Below the pieces are notes generated by a model that was given only the letters and a program-made list of their open reading frames with translations, was not told where the DNA came from and searched no databases. From Nitrospira sp. (GTDB taxonomy: Bacteria > UBA9089 > CG2-30-40-21 > SBAY01), in contig SBAY01000194.1 in the NCBI GenBank assembly GCA_005239945.1, positions 1 through 14,259 of the forward strand: a DNA stretch of 14,259 bases, in the 5' to 3' direction. Each line of letters opens with the position of its first letter. The stretch's first letter is position 1. Below are positions 1-7,293 of this stretch, piece by piece. The position numbers were made by a program, and so were the translations under genes.

Positions 1-123
1 CTTAAACCCCTCTCTTCCCCAAAACTTTTTAATCACAAGGGTATGGATTTTATTTACCCATTTCTTGGGTAAATAAAATCCATACCCTTGTGATTAAAAA
101 GTTTAGGAAAAGGGGAGTTTGAG
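1..123. repeat. Very long hairpin with 39-bp perfect inverted repeat
   Basis: Positions 22-60 and 66-104 are perfect reverse complements (39 bp) around a 5-nt loop (TTTCT). Pairing continues outward with a few mismatches and a small bulge to about 1-20 / 105-123, so nearly the whole segment folds into one stem. No coding sequence is visible in it. It looks like a MITE-like or palindromic repeat; it may continue left of the window. No flanking target duplication can be judged because the left edge is cut. Confidence 0.85.
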
Positions 124-159
124 GGGGAAAACTTTTTTCAAAAAGTTTTCCCCCTCAAA
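118..159. repeat. Second perfect hairpin, 20-bp arms
   Basis: Positions 118-137 and 140-159 are perfect reverse complements with only 2 nt between them. The stem has a run of five G:C pairs and A/T runs. It overlaps the outer end of the preceding long hairpin by about 6 nt, so the two cannot both fold fully. On neither strand is it followed by a clean U-tract after a G:C stem, so I call it a repeat and not a terminator. From here to about 220 I see nothing further. Confidence 0.8.
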
Positions 160-220
160 AAATCCACTTCTTTAAATCATTGCTAAAAGTTGGGGAATTT
201 TTGTCTTCTCAAGAAAATTA

Positions 221-249
221 TTGACATTAAAATCATAATAGGGTATAAT
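221..249 (+). promoter_or_regulatory. Consensus sigma70-type promoter for the GT117 gene
   Basis: A perfect -35 TTGACA (221-226) and perfect -10 TATAAT (244-249) are separated by exactly 17 bp. Transcription would be expected to start about 255-258, leaving only about 3-6 nt before the ATG at 261. There is no Shine-Dalgarno sequence upstream of that ATG and no other nearby in-frame start, so the mRNA is predicted to be essentially leaderless. Confidence 0.8.
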
Positions 250-260
250 ATTGAGATGTT

Positions 261-2360
261 ATGGGAAAGAAGAAAAAGGTAGTTAAGAAAAAAAACAAAC
301 AGGACTTTGGAATTAAAGGGCTATTCTCTATCTTAAGCAGGGAGGAAACTTTTGCCAAAGTATCTTTTACTCAAACCGTGGTTGGATTAGGGGTATTTTT
401 TCTCTCCTTCTTTATTTACTTAAAGACCTTAACCCCTACGGTTGGTTATCATGACTCTGGGGATATGACCATCGCCGCATATTTATTGGGTATTCCTCAT
501 CCACCAGGATATCCTCTTTACTGTTTATTAGGCAAATTATTTACCTGTATTCCCATAGGCAATATTGCCTATCGGCTAAATCTGATGTCAGGCTTATGTG
601 GGGCATTAACCGTAATGATGGTGTATTTTATCAGTTTGAAAATTGGTGGAAGCACGGAGCACTTAGCACGGAGCACGGAGCACGGAGCAAAAAACTCCAT
701 GCTCCACGCTCCATGCTCCATGCTTTTTGCCGTAGTAGCCGCATTTATGCTTTGCTTTGCGATAACCTTCTGGGAACAGGCCGTAATTGCGGAGAAATAC
801 ACATTGAACGCCCTGTTCGCCACCGTACTTATCTTTATCTTCATAAAATGGCAAGAGGCAATGGCAGAAGTAAAAAATCCAAAATCCAAAATCCAAAATC
901 CAAAATTCTACCTCTATCTCTTCGCTTTCCTCCTCGGTCTATCCTTCACCCATCATTTACAAACCATCTTCTTAGTGCCGGCGGGCATTTATTTTGTCTT
1001 AATAACTATGGGATGTAATTACAAGAAAATCCTAACACCCTCATTTATAATTAAACCCCTTATTCTTTTTGCCATACCACTGTTTTTATACCTCTATCTA
1101 CCCATACGGGCAAAGGCACAACCCTTAGCCAATTGGGGCGACCCATCCACATTCGAACGGTTTAAAGAACATATTACCGCCGAGGCTTACAGCGGTTTTT
1201 TTGCCATGAATACCTTATTCAGTAATTTAATTGAGCATCTGAGTAAATTCTTTGTGGAGCAATTTACCATACTACCACTTCTCATTGGACTCTTAGGTGG
1301 GGTGATACTCCTTATCAAAAGAAGGCATTTGGCGATTACTTTACTCATTATTGTCATCGCTGATATCCTTCATTCTATTCGTTATACCATTCCCAATATT
1401 GAGGATTACTACATACCTGCTTTTATCGTTTTCAGTATCTGGATAGGGCAGGGAGTAGCCGGGATAATAGAAGTAGTAACTCAAAAGTGGAGGCTTGCCT
1501 CGTTGAGGCTCAAGCCGCCTGCTTACCTACTTTTCTTGTTATTACCTATTTTCCCGTTGTGGCAAAATTATCAATATGATGTTCGCAGTGGGTATTTCCT
1601 GCCTTATGACCATGGCCTGAATATTTTAAACTCTCTGGAAAAAAATGCCGTGCTCATCACTAAAGGAGATGATGACCTGTTCCCAATATGGTATTTGCAA
1701 TACATTGAAAAAAGGCGGACTGATGTTGCCCCTTTTAATATGATATTATTTAAAAATCCCTGGCATATGGAGCAAAACAAAGCCCGACATCCATATTTGA
1801 ATTTAAGTGTCCAACCACAAAAAATGATTAACCCCACAAATCCTCAAGGGGATGGATTGGATGACATCAGTCGGTCAAGGCTTGTGGACACCGTAGAACG
1901 AAATTATCAAACAATTCCTACTTATGCCTACTACATCGATTGTTTATCTCAAAGATATACCCTGGCGATCGAAGGGCTTCTTTGTCGGGTATTAAAACAG
2001 GGAAGCAATTTACTTGAAGGACTTGACACCCATAAAAATTGGTTGAGATTCACCCGCGGGATCTATTCTGGCAGGATTAAAGATAGGAGGGGGGTTGATA
2101 CCCTTAAAACCTATGCCATGACTTATTTGAATCGAGGGACAACCTATTTTACCATGGGTAAATACCAGGAGGCAATGGAGGAGTTTAAGGCTGGGATTAA
2201 GATTCAGCCCAATTCCATAGAGCTTCATTATAATCTCGGCGGGGCATATATTAATCTTGGCAAGCGAGATGAAGCTATTAGTGAGTTTCAAAAGGTGTTA
2301 GCCATAGATCCTAATTATACCCCTGCCCAGAATGCCCTCTCATCATTAACCTCAACCTAA
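261..2360 (+). CDS. Membrane glycosyltransferase, DUF2723/GT117 family, with C-terminal TPRs
   Basis: A 699-aa integral membrane protein. After a basic N-terminus (residues 4-13) comes a first membrane helix (about 38-55) and the family signature: DSGD at 65-68 and HPPGYP at 80-85, followed by several more hydrophobic helices to about residue 440. The C-terminal part is soluble, and residues about 623-695 form two TPR motifs ending in IDPNY. DUF2723 proteins are polytopic transferases classed with GT117, thought to move lipid-linked sugars onto proteins or polymers outside the membrane; the substrate here is unknown. Two loops carry translated repeat DNA: residues about 130-155 and about 205-215, both between membrane segments and both keeping frame. 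The ATG at 261 is the only plausible start and lacks a Shine-Dalgarno, consistent with the very close promoter. The gene converges on dsrB. Confidence 0.85.
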   Translation: MGKKKKVVKKKNKQDFGIKGLFSILSREETFAKVSFTQTVVGLGVFFLSFFIYLKTLTPTVGYHDSGDMTIAAYLLGIPHPPGYPLYCLLGKLFTCIPIGNIAYRLNLMSGLCGALTVMMVYFISLKIGGSTEHLARSTEHGAKNSMLHAPCSMLFAVVAAFMLCFAITFWEQAVIAEKYTLNALFATVLIFIFIKWQEAMAEVKNPKSKIQNPKFYLYLFAFLLGLSFTHHLQTIFLVPAGIYFVLITMGCNYKKILTPSFIIKPLILFAIPLFLYLYLPIRAKAQPLANWGDPSTFERFKEHITAEAYSGFFAMNTLFSNLIEHLSKFFVEQFTILPLLIGLLGGVILLIKRRHLAITLLIIVIADILHSIRYTIPNIEDYYIPAFIVFSIWIGQGVAGIIEVVTQKWRLASLRLKPPAYLLFLLLPIFPLWQNYQYDVRSGYFLPYDHGLNILNSLEKNAVLITKGDDDLFPIWYLQYIEKRRTDVAPFNMILFKNPWHMEQNKARHPYLNLSVQPQKMINPTNPQGDGLDDISRSRLVDTVERNYQTIPTYAYYIDCLSQRYTLAIEGLLCRVLKQGSNLLEGLDTHKNWLRFTRGIYSGRIKDRRGVDTLKTYAMTYLNRGTTYFTMGKYQEAMEEFKAGIKIQPNSIELHYNLGGAYINLGKRDEAISEFQKVLAIDPNYTPAQNALSSLTST
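652..723. repeat. Heptamer-repeat palindrome inside the GT117 gene
   Basis: Five tandem units of GCACGGA type (652-686; the second reads GCACTTA) are followed by a 9-nt spacer and four units of TCCATGC/TCCACGC (696-723). The second block is nearly the reverse complement of the first, with about one C/A mismatch per unit, so the element folds into a hairpin. It is translated as part of residues about 131-155 of the membrane protein, in a loop between two hydrophobic segments, without breaking the frame. Confidence 0.85.
874..908. repeat. AAAATCC heptamer tandem repeat inside the GT117 gene
   Basis: Four exact AAAATCC units (874-880, 881-887, 888-894, 895-901) and a fifth AAAATTC (902-908). 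They encode the lysine/asparagine/proline-rich stretch at residues about 205-215, again in an inter-helix loop. The same heptamer in reverse complement occurs in the dsrM-dsrK spacer (9318-9373). Confidence 0.85.
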
Positions 2361-2388
2361 ATTTTGCACTTTTTTACAAAAAATAGTC

Positions 2389-2419
2389 AAAAAAAGGAGG
2401 GGTATGACTTAAAAACCCC
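2389..2419 (-). terminator. Possible weak intrinsic terminator downstream of dsrB
   Basis: Read on the minus strand, GGGGT (2419-2415) can pair with ACCCC (2403-2399) across an 11-nt loop, followed by TCC and a run of seven T (2395-2389). The stem is only 5 bp, so this is a weak candidate for ending the dsr transcript. No comparable structure is seen for the convergent plus-strand gene. Confidence 0.3.
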
Positions 2420-2422
2420 AGT

Positions 2423-2466
2423 ATTGCAAATTGTAAATTTTAAATTTTAAATTTACAATTTGCAAT
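2423..2466. repeat. AT-rich palindrome between the convergent genes
   Basis: Positions 2423-2440 and 2449-2466 are perfect 18-bp inverted repeats around an 8-nt loop, built of ATTTGCAATTTG-like and AAATTT words. It lies between the ends of dsrB and the GT117 gene, which are separated by about 180 bp. That gap holds this repeat, the weak terminator candidate and nothing else that I can see. Confidence 0.8.
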
Positions 2467-2543
2467 TTGAAATGAACTTATCCCTTATCTCCCCAATCTT
2501 CACATCTCCTTTTCTTACACTACCTGAACGCTTACCAAAATTT

Positions 2544-3620
2544 CTACACCATCTGCGTAGTGGTTCGATAGGTTTTACCCGCATATTTGAAGTCATCAAT
2601 ATGATATTTGGTGAATTCAATTCCGGTCAGGTCAAAGAATTTTGGCCAGCCAATCCTGTTTATCCATTCTCCTACCCGTTCATATTTTTTAGCGCCTCTG
2701 GCATATACCTCAACGATATTTTTAACCGCCGCTACAGCCTCAGGCCATCTGGGTGGATTATTAGGTAAAAAGGGTATGGCTAATTTAGTGAACATTGGTG
2801 TAGTTCTTGCATTTGACACCTTACCGCCTACCCAGATGGATACCCCATCATTTAACGGGTCAGCAATCGGCATTGCCGGACAAACCGTGTAGCAATTGCC
2901 GCAGTACATACAATTATCCTCATCCACTTCTACGGATTTCTTGCCATCGATTATAGTTGGTCTAATGGCCGCTAAGGGGCAAGAGGCTATAATCGATGGA
3001 ATTTCGCACAGATTTGACAACCGTTCATAATTAATCTTTGGTGGTCGGCGGTGGACTCCCAGAATAGCAATGTCAGAACAATGCACCGCACCGCACATAT
3101 TCAAACAGCAAGCAACCGCAATCCTTAATTTATGCGGCAGTTCTATCTTGCCGGTAAAGTAATCGCACAATTCATCCATGACTGCCTTGACAAGTCCTGA
3201 GGCATCTGTAGCCGCAGAATGGCAGTGAACCCAACCCTGGGTGTGAACAATATTGGAAATGGTATTTTTTGTCCCTCCGGCAGAAATACCATTGGCCGAC
3301 AAATCATTGATTAACGGTTCGATATTGTCTTTGTTAGCCAGCAGAAATTCGACATTGTTTCTTGAGGTAAATCTCAAATATCCATCACAATATTTTTCTG
3401 CCAGATCACAAAGAAATCGCACAAAATCACTACTCATCAGTCTGGGTGAGCCTGCCCGCACAGTATAAATCTTATCGCCTCCCTCGGCCACATGAACCAA
3501 TACCCCAGGCTTTAATACCTCGTGGTATTTCCATTTACCATAGTTATTCTTGATAATTGGGTGTAAAAATTTCTCATAATGTGGTGGACCTATATCGGTC
3601 CTTCTTTGTGGTGTTGACAT
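2544..3620 (-). CDS. dsrB: Dissimilatory sulfite reductase beta subunit DsrB
   Basis: A 358-aa cytoplasmic subunit of the DsrAB heterotetramer that reduces sulfite by six electrons, together with DsrC. The siroheme-[4Fe-4S] ligand set is present: Cys133 in GWVHCHSAATDASG, then Cys171, Cys172 and Cys176 in ACCLNMCG. A ferredoxin domain follows, with Cys237, Cys240, Cys243 and Cys247 in NCMYCGNCYTVCP and an upstream cysteine at 214. Length is normal for the family and no key residue is missing. AAAAGGAGG lies 11 nt before the ATG. dsrB is the last dsr gene here; the spacer from dsrA (about 65 nt) carries a degenerate TATAGGAC-type repeat. No room for dsrD exists downstream before the convergent gene. 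Confidence 0.97.
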   Translation of the reverse strand: MSTPQRRTDIGPPHYEKFLHPIIKNNYGKWKYHEVLKPGVLVHVAEGGDKIYTVRAGSPRLMSSDFVRFLCDLAEKYCDGYLRFTSRNNVEFLLANKDNIEPLINDLSANGISAGGTKNTISNIVHTQGWVHCHSAATDASGLVKAVMDELCDYFTGKIELPHKLRIAVACCLNMCGAVHCSDIAILGVHRRPPKINYERLSNLCEIPSIIASCPLAAIRPTIIDGKKSVEVDEDNCMYCGNCYTVCPAMPIADPLNDGVSIWVGGKVSNARTTPMFTKLAIPFLPNNPPRWPEAVAAVKNIVEVYARGAKKYERVGEWINRIGWPKFFDLTGIEFTKYHIDDFKYAGKTYRTTTQMV

Positions 3621-3651
3621 CTTTAAAAATACCTCCTTTTAAATTTTAGGA

Positions 3652-3690
3652 ATAAGTCATATAGGTCGTATAAATCCTATAAGTCCTATT
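3652..3690. repeat. Degenerate TATAGGAC/TTATAAG repeat at the dsrA-dsrB junction
   Basis: The spacer contains CATATAGGTCG, TATAAATCC and TATAAGTCC words, a decayed member of the repeat found at other dsr junctions. Read on the minus strand, the repeat begins at the dsrA stop codon: TAG is the first part of the word TAGGACTTATAGG. Confidence 0.6.
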
Positions 3691-4867
3691 CTTCCTCAAA
3701 ATACTCCTCATAGAATATATACGGATTATCCCTGGGTTGCAAAACCATTTGTGGCACAGGGTCAAGCCCTACTTTTTCCAGGAAATTACCCAGGCCTATT
3801 CGTTGGATGCATTCCCCAATCCGTTCCCTTGCCTTGCCAAATTCATCCCAGAAATCCCAAATCCTGCGGATAAGTGATTTCAATTCATCATAAGGTGGCT
3901 CTAATTTCATAAATGGCACGAGAACCGAAGAAAGTTGAGCCCCTTCAACAATTGGCGCCTTAGCCCCAATAAGAATGCAAGCACCTTTATCTTCTCCTGG
4001 CCGAAGTGCCTTAGGCATAACATTGATACAATGCATACATTTACTGCATCCTTCATCATCTATCTTTAACGCCTTTCCATCCCATTCGACGCAATTCTTC
4101 GGGCATTTATTAACTACATCCGCCGCAATATTCAGCCCTGAATCGGCATATTTTTTAATCTCATCCTGGTCTATGCGGATGTTATCCCGCCATATCCCGA
4201 TAATCGAGAAATCGCTTCTGGCAATAGAGGCAACACAATCATTTGGACAACCTGCCATCTTGAATTTCCATTTGTAGGGGAAAAATGGACGATGTAACTC
4301 ATCTTGATAGGTCATAGTAATATCATAGGTAAGTGCCAGGGTATCATAGCAGGCAAATTCACATCGAGCAGGACCTAAACAACAACTTGGGGTTCTGGCA
4401 TCAGACCCTGAACCTCCTAAATCCCAATCTGCATTTGACAAATCAGTAAATAGTGGTTCTAAATTATCTGTATCTACCCCAAGAAGGATTAAATCACCGG
4501 TAGAGCCGTGCATATTGACTATTCCTGAGCCGTATTTGTCCCAGATATCCATTAATTCCCTTAATGCTGTTGATGTGTAAAACCAGCCTGAAGGTTGATT
4601 AACCCGAACTGTATGGAAATGGGCAGCTCCCGGGAATTGGTCTCCTGCATCAGAAAACCTACCTATCACCCCTCCACCATAGCCTTTAACCCCAACGATA
4701 CCTCCATGTTTCCAATGGGTCATTTTGTCCTTATAGGACAGTTCAAGTTGTCCTAATAGGTCTTTTGCCTTTGGACTGCGCTGGGCTAACTTCTTTAAAT
4801 CCTTAACAAAACTTGGCCATTTACCCTTTTCTAACTCATCTAAAAGCGGTGTTTTTGAATCAGACAT
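3686..4867 (-). CDS. dsrA: Dissimilatory sulfite reductase alpha subunit DsrA
   Basis: A 393-aa cytoplasmic partner of DsrB. The siroheme-[4Fe-4S] motif reads SCCLGPARCEFAC, with Cys163-x5-Cys169, and Cys207-x3-Cys211 in AGCPNDC. The inserted ferredoxin domain uses Cys255 in KCPKNC and Cys274, Cys277, Cys280 in CSKCMHCINVMPKALRPG. Spacing of all of these agrees with the characterised Desulfovibrio enzyme, so the chain looks catalytically complete. It is slightly short for DsrA but not truncated at either end that I can see. AAAAGGAGG sits 9 nt before the ATG. It lies upstream of dsrB in the usual A-B order and downstream of dsrP. Confidence 0.97.
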   Translation of the reverse strand: MSDSKTPLLDELEKGKWPSFVKDLKKLAQRSPKAKDLLGQLELSYKDKMTHWKHGGIVGVKGYGGGVIGRFSDAGDQFPGAAHFHTVRVNQPSGWFYTSTALRELMDIWDKYGSGIVNMHGSTGDLILLGVDTDNLEPLFTDLSNADWDLGGSGSDARTPSCCLGPARCEFACYDTLALTYDITMTYQDELHRPFFPYKWKFKMAGCPNDCVASIARSDFSIIGIWRDNIRIDQDEIKKYADSGLNIAADVVNKCPKNCVEWDGKALKIDDEGCSKCMHCINVMPKALRPGEDKGACILIGAKAPIVEGAQLSSVLVPFMKLEPPYDELKSLIRRIWDFWDEFGKARERIGECIQRIGLGNFLEKVGLDPVPQMVLQPRDNPYIFYEEYFEEE

Positions 4868-4890
4868 TTTTATTTTCCTCCTTTTAAAAT

Positions 4891-4933
4891 TAGGAATAGG
4901 ACCTATAGGACTTATAAGACCTATAGGACTTAT
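4891..4933. repeat. TATAGGAC/TTATAAG repeat at the dsrP-dsrA junction
   Basis: A 15-bp word ACCTATAGGACTTAT is present twice, at 4901-4915 and 4919-4933, an 18-bp period. The words contain the self-complementary CCTATAGG and CTTATAAG, so several hairpins are possible. On the minus strand the repeat starts at the dsrP stop codon (TAA in TAAGTCCTATAGG) and ends shortly before the dsrA Shine-Dalgarno. Confidence 0.8.
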
Positions 4934-6099
4934 TTTTTCCCTTCTGGCAAAAAGGCAAAGAATTTTAGCCCTAAGATATACAGAATACCAATAATGGCTA
5001 AAACCCCAACTGCCTGAATAATCTCTAACGGACTGATAATATAACTACCCATTGCCCCATCCATAAATGGACTGCTGACCTCATAACCTGGGAATAGTTC
5101 TGAAGGAAGCACCTGTCCTGGAATGACAATAATAAACCGCTCACACAAGACCCCAAATACTACCAGTGCCGATGAAAAGACAATCCAACCAATGGATTTT
5201 TTTATAAAAAGTATGATAGCTGGCACAATAGACCCAATAAATATCAATCCTACCCAGAATACCAGACAATAAACATTCCCACTAAATAAAAGAAAATGTG
5301 TTGCCTCATAACTGGCTGGTGAATAAATCCGGGTTAGATTTTCAACAGCAAGAAAATATAAAACAACAAGGATAAACGCAATCAATAATCGGCTTAAACC
5401 GAAAATCAATTGTGGGTCTAAAAAGCGTCTGGTGACTTTAAAGGTAAGCACCAGCAAAATGATAGTCAATCCTGTGCCTGATGACAGGGCGGCGGCAACA
5501 AAACTTGGTGGCGTCAAAGGTGAATGATATAACTCTCGGCCACTGGTAAAACCAAAGATTCCTCCCGTGCCACTATGCACACCAATTGCCCAGATAACCG
5601 CTAAAGTCCCGATTGCCTTAACCAATTTGTCCTTTTCTTTGAACATTGCCCAGAGATAGACCACACAAATCAGGATATAACTTGAATACAAAAACCCATT
5701 CCAGGAGAAGATAGATTGTGGGTTGAGGTAGAAAAATGCCAGCATAATTCTTTCTGGACGGCCGAGGTCAAGCCCCAGCGACAGAAGTGCACCCACCAGT
5801 AACAAGGCGGCTAAATAAACCGCTATTCTGGAAAATCCCTTATATTCGGTTTTACCAAATACCGAGGATAAGGATGACAGCACCAATGACCCGGCACTTA
5901 GCCCAATGAAATAAATGGTGATAATAATTGGTAGTCCCCAGGGAACCTGGTTATTCATACCGGTGAGATAATGTCCTTTGGTAAACATAAGATAGGAGGA
6001 ATATAATCCAGCCATGGCTAAGACACCCAGTATGCCTAATAAAATATAGAATCCGTTTGATTTTCCTTCTATTTTGGTGAAATATGTTTTCATCTTCAT
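4930..6099 (-). CDS. dsrP: DsrP, NrfD-like membrane quinone-interacting subunit
   Basis: A 389-aa protein with about ten hydrophobic helices and the NrfD/PsrC/HybB-type arrangement: GFYILLGILG near residue 16, the VPWGLPI segment at about 53-59 and LGRPER near 112-118 after the third helix. DsrP is the integral membrane subunit that pairs with the ferredoxin DsrO and exchanges electrons with menaquinone in DsrMKJOP. The ATG at 6099 follows AAAAAAGGAAC; a second ATG two codons downstream is an alternative start. Position directly after dsrO is the standard order. Neighbouring spacers on both sides carry the TATAGGAC-type repeat. Confidence 0.93.
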   Translation of the reverse strand: MKMKTYFTKIEGKSNGFYILLGILGVLAMAGLYSSYLMFTKGHYLTGMNNQVPWGLPIIITIYFIGLSAGSLVLSSLSSVFGKTEYKGFSRIAVYLAALLLVGALLSLGLDLGRPERIMLAFFYLNPQSIFSWNGFLYSSYILICVVYLWAMFKEKDKLVKAIGTLAVIWAIGVHSGTGGIFGFTSGRELYHSPLTPPSFVAAALSSGTGLTIILLVLTFKVTRRFLDPQLIFGLSRLLIAFILVVLYFLAVENLTRIYSPASYEATHFLLFSGNVYCLVFWVGLIFIGSIVPAIILFIKKSIGWIVFSSALVVFGVLCERFIIVIPGQVLPSELFPGYEVSSPFMDGAMGSYIISPLEIIQAVGVLAIIGILYILGLKFFAFLPEGKK

Positions 6100-6116
6100 A
6101 GTTCCTTTTTTTTTAA

Positions 6117-6155
6117 AGATTATAGGTCTTATATGTCCTATAAGACCTATAATCT
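6117..6155. repeat. Perfect hairpin of the TATAGGAC/TTATAAG family at the dsrO-dsrP junction
   Basis: Positions 6117-6133 and 6139-6155 are 17-bp perfect inverted repeats with a 5-nt loop (TGTCC). The outer base of one arm is the last base of the dsrO stop codon (6155-6157), so the hairpin starts at the end of the dsrO reading frame and fills most of the spacer to dsrP. Confidence 0.85.
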
Positions 6156-6853
6156 TATAATCCTAAATAATACACCTTTGGTTTTGAGCCTAAATCCGGA
6201 CGAATCCGTTGGGCTTTACCCGTGGCAACCAATTTAGCTACCTCACTATTGGGGTCATTCAAATTACCAAAGGACATGGCCTTATTTGGGCATGCCTCAA
6301 CGCAGGCTGGCATAAGCCCCTTATCTATTCGGCTGACACAAAAATCGCATTTTTCCACCACCCCATGCTGTCGCTTAGGGGAATCAGGATTAGTAATTTC
6401 CTCATAATGTTTAAACACAAAAGACCGCGATTTATACGGACAGACAATCATACAATATCGACAGCCAATACAGCGGTGTTCATCAATCAAGACAATTCCA
6501 TCCTGGCGTTTAAAAGATGCCTTGACCAGACATACCTTAACGCAAAACGGGTCATCACACTGATTGCACAATAAAGGGATAGGTTGAGATTTGGCATTTG
6601 GGACTTTTGGTTTTATCGTGGCTAATCTAATCCAGTAATTACCTGCCGATACATTATTTTCTTTGCGGCAGGCATCCATACACACGGTGCAGCCTTCGAC
6701 ACATTTAGCGACATCGATTACCATTCCCCACTTATTTTTTGCACAGGCTTTAGTCTCTTTTGCCTGGAGGCAAGAGACCAATTGAGGTAATGGTCCCATC
6801 GCCGTTGTGGCCACCACCCCAGCACCTATTTTAAGAAATGTCCTCCTATCCAT
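6155..6853 (-). CDS. dsrO: DsrO, periplasmic Tat-exported multi-[4Fe-4S] ferredoxin
   Basis: A 232-aa protein starting with a twin-arginine signal (DRRTFLK, residues 2-8) and a hydrophobic stretch to about 27. Sixteen cysteines fall in four sets: 51/55/58/62, 96/99/104/108, 128/131/134/138 and 169/172/184/188, the pattern of NrfC/DmsB-type ferredoxins that hold several [4Fe-4S] clusters. DsrO passes electrons between DsrJ or other periplasmic partners and DsrP. Residues 25-28 read LVSC, which fits a lipobox, so the protein may be a Tat-exported lipoprotein anchored by Cys28; this is inferred from the motif only. GGAGG lies about 10 nt before the ATG. It follows the aspartic protease gene by 54 nt. 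Confidence 0.95.
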   Translation of the reverse strand: MDRRTFLKIGAGVVATTAMGPLPQLVSCLQAKETKACAKNKWGMVIDVAKCVEGCTVCMDACRKENNVSAGNYWIRLATIKPKVPNAKSQPIPLLCNQCDDPFCVKVCLVKASFKRQDGIVLIDEHRCIGCRYCMIVCPYKSRSFVFKHYEEITNPDSPKRQHGVVEKCDFCVSRIDKGLMPACVEACPNKAMSFGNLNDPNSEVAKLVATGKAQRIRPDLGSKPKVYYLGL

Positions 6854-6907
6854 CTTATTCTCCCTCCAATGTAAACACTGGTAAATTCCTTTCGTCCTGT
6901 TATAGGA

Positions 6908-7288
6908 TTATTTGGCTATTGATGTAGCAATATTTGGGCTGGCCGGATTCACATCCAGCGTTCTGGTTTTGGGAATAATAACCAAATCCATGTCTTCCAT
7001 TGAAATTGCACCAAGTAAAGATTGATCTCCCATAACCAGCGCCCCGGCAAAGCCAATACGATTTTTGAATCGAATCTCAATAGGACCTACATAAGGAACT
7101 AATTTTCGGCTTCCATCTGCCAGGGTAACTTCTTTTTTGTCAATCTCCTCCAGTTCTAACTGAATACTGATATGTTCAGGGATACACAGATGCACTGCAC
7201 CTGAATCCGCAAGAGCGTCTACTTCAATAGGTGCAAGTTCATCTTTTCTTGGATTCCTCAAAATGACTTTTGCATTGACTAATCCCAT
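6908..7288 (-). CDS. Retropepsin-like (clan AA) aspartic protease
   Basis: A 126-aa single-domain protein with no signal peptide or membrane helix. The catalytic triplet appears as DSGA at residues 28-31 inside ALADSGAVHL, followed by LADGS (56-60), GPIEIRF (68-74) and the hydrophobic-Gly motif LLGAISMEDMDLVI at 91-104, all typical of small bacterial clan AA proteases that act as homodimers. Substrate and role are unknown. It sits between dsrJ and dsrO: only 5 nt separate it from the dsrJ stop, and its Shine-Dalgarno (AGAGGA) lies in the last dsrJ codons, so the two are probably translationally coupled. This gene is not part of the standard dsrMKJOP set. Confidence 0.85.
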   Translation of the reverse strand: MGLVNAKVILRNPRKDELAPIEVDALADSGAVHLCIPEHISIQLELEEIDKKEVTLADGSRKLVPYVGPIEIRFKNRIGFAGALVMGDQSLLGAISMEDMDLVIIPKTRTLDVNPASPNIATSIAK

Positions 7289-7293
7289 TTATT

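Noticed and set aside
118..159. Intrinsic terminator at the left edge
   Set aside because: The stem is strong, but on the plus strand it is followed by A residues and on the minus strand by CTCCCC, so no U-tract follows in either direction.
652..908. CRISPR-like array because of clustered short repeats
   Set aside because: Units are 7 bp, without spacers of unique sequence, and lie inside a coding frame.
2404..2412. ATG ACT TAA directly after a strong GGAGGGG sequence
   Set aside because: It would encode two residues only; it is more likely part of the weak terminator stem read on the other strand.
2360..2543. Possible dsrD gene downstream of dsrB
   Set aside because: The gap to the convergent gene is about 180 nt and filled by an AT-rich palindrome; a DsrD of roughly 75-80 residues does not fit and no such reading frame is present.
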